A DNA stretch of 5,956 nt, taken from positions 1 to 5,956 of the forward strand of contig UQCW01000083.1 of the NCBI GenBank assembly GCA_900539625.1. Reading direction: 5' to 3'. Origin of the DNA: an uncultured Prevotella sp. Lineage in GTDB: Bacteria > Bacteroidota > Bacteroidia > Bacteroidales > Bacteroidaceae. Within the stretch, counting starts at the first letter, position 1, and the number at the start of each line of letters is the position of its first letter. Below, in pieces: positions 5,947-5,956 of this stretch. Position numbers and translations under genes: made by a program. The notes beneath the pieces are model-generated. The model was not told the origin of the DNA. It was given only the letters and a program-made list of their open reading frames with translations, and did no database searches.

Positions 5947-5956
5947 TGGAGCCGAT

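Overview
The window looks like a fragment of a Bacteroidales chromosome, probably Prevotellaceae or a close relative. Three things point there: the GyrB sequence and its length of 651 residues; -7 promoter boxes of the Bacteroidota TAnnTTTG type with no Shine-Dalgarno sequences; and a fasciclin-domain lipoprotein with a Bacteroidota-style signal peptide and acidic export signal. I infer the taxon from remembered family features, not from a search.

Layout. 1-491 has no convincing gene. It holds a dispersed repeat (copy A, minus orientation), a strong hairpin (104-144), and a promoter near 366 for the next gene. 492-2591 (+) encodes a 699-residue surface-type lipoprotein with FAS1 domains, closed by a strong intrinsic terminator (2641-2678). 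2697-3210 is a block of repeats: copy B, a 195-bp inverted repeat with 87-bp arms, copy D, and a palindrome with a run of nine C in its loop. 3211-3593 contains the probable gyrB promoter (-7 box at 3344) and a structured leader of about 235 nt. 3594-5549 (+) is gyrB, the DNA gyrase B subunit. 5550-5820 is a chain of small hairpins ending in a terminator whose hairpin is present twice. 5841-5946 is repeat copy C, in opposite orientation to copy A; 72 bp at the two window ends are inverted copies with two mismatches.

The two genes are both on the + strand but are separate transcription units, each with its own promoter-like box and terminator. Nothing suggests they work together: one is a housekeeping topoisomerase subunit, the other a cell-envelope protein. 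I see no tRNA, rRNA, CRISPR array, transposase, defence or secretion gene.

The unusual content is the non-coding DNA. A repeat family with the end motif GGGTGTTCAAAATC occurs in four copies plus one end fragment. Its GGGTGTT end always lies next to a hairpin, two of which are gene terminators. Together with the covarying inverted repeat this looks like a family of REP- or MITE-like palindromic elements without a transposase of their own. The window begins and ends inside such repeats, which could mean it is an assembly contig broken at repeats.
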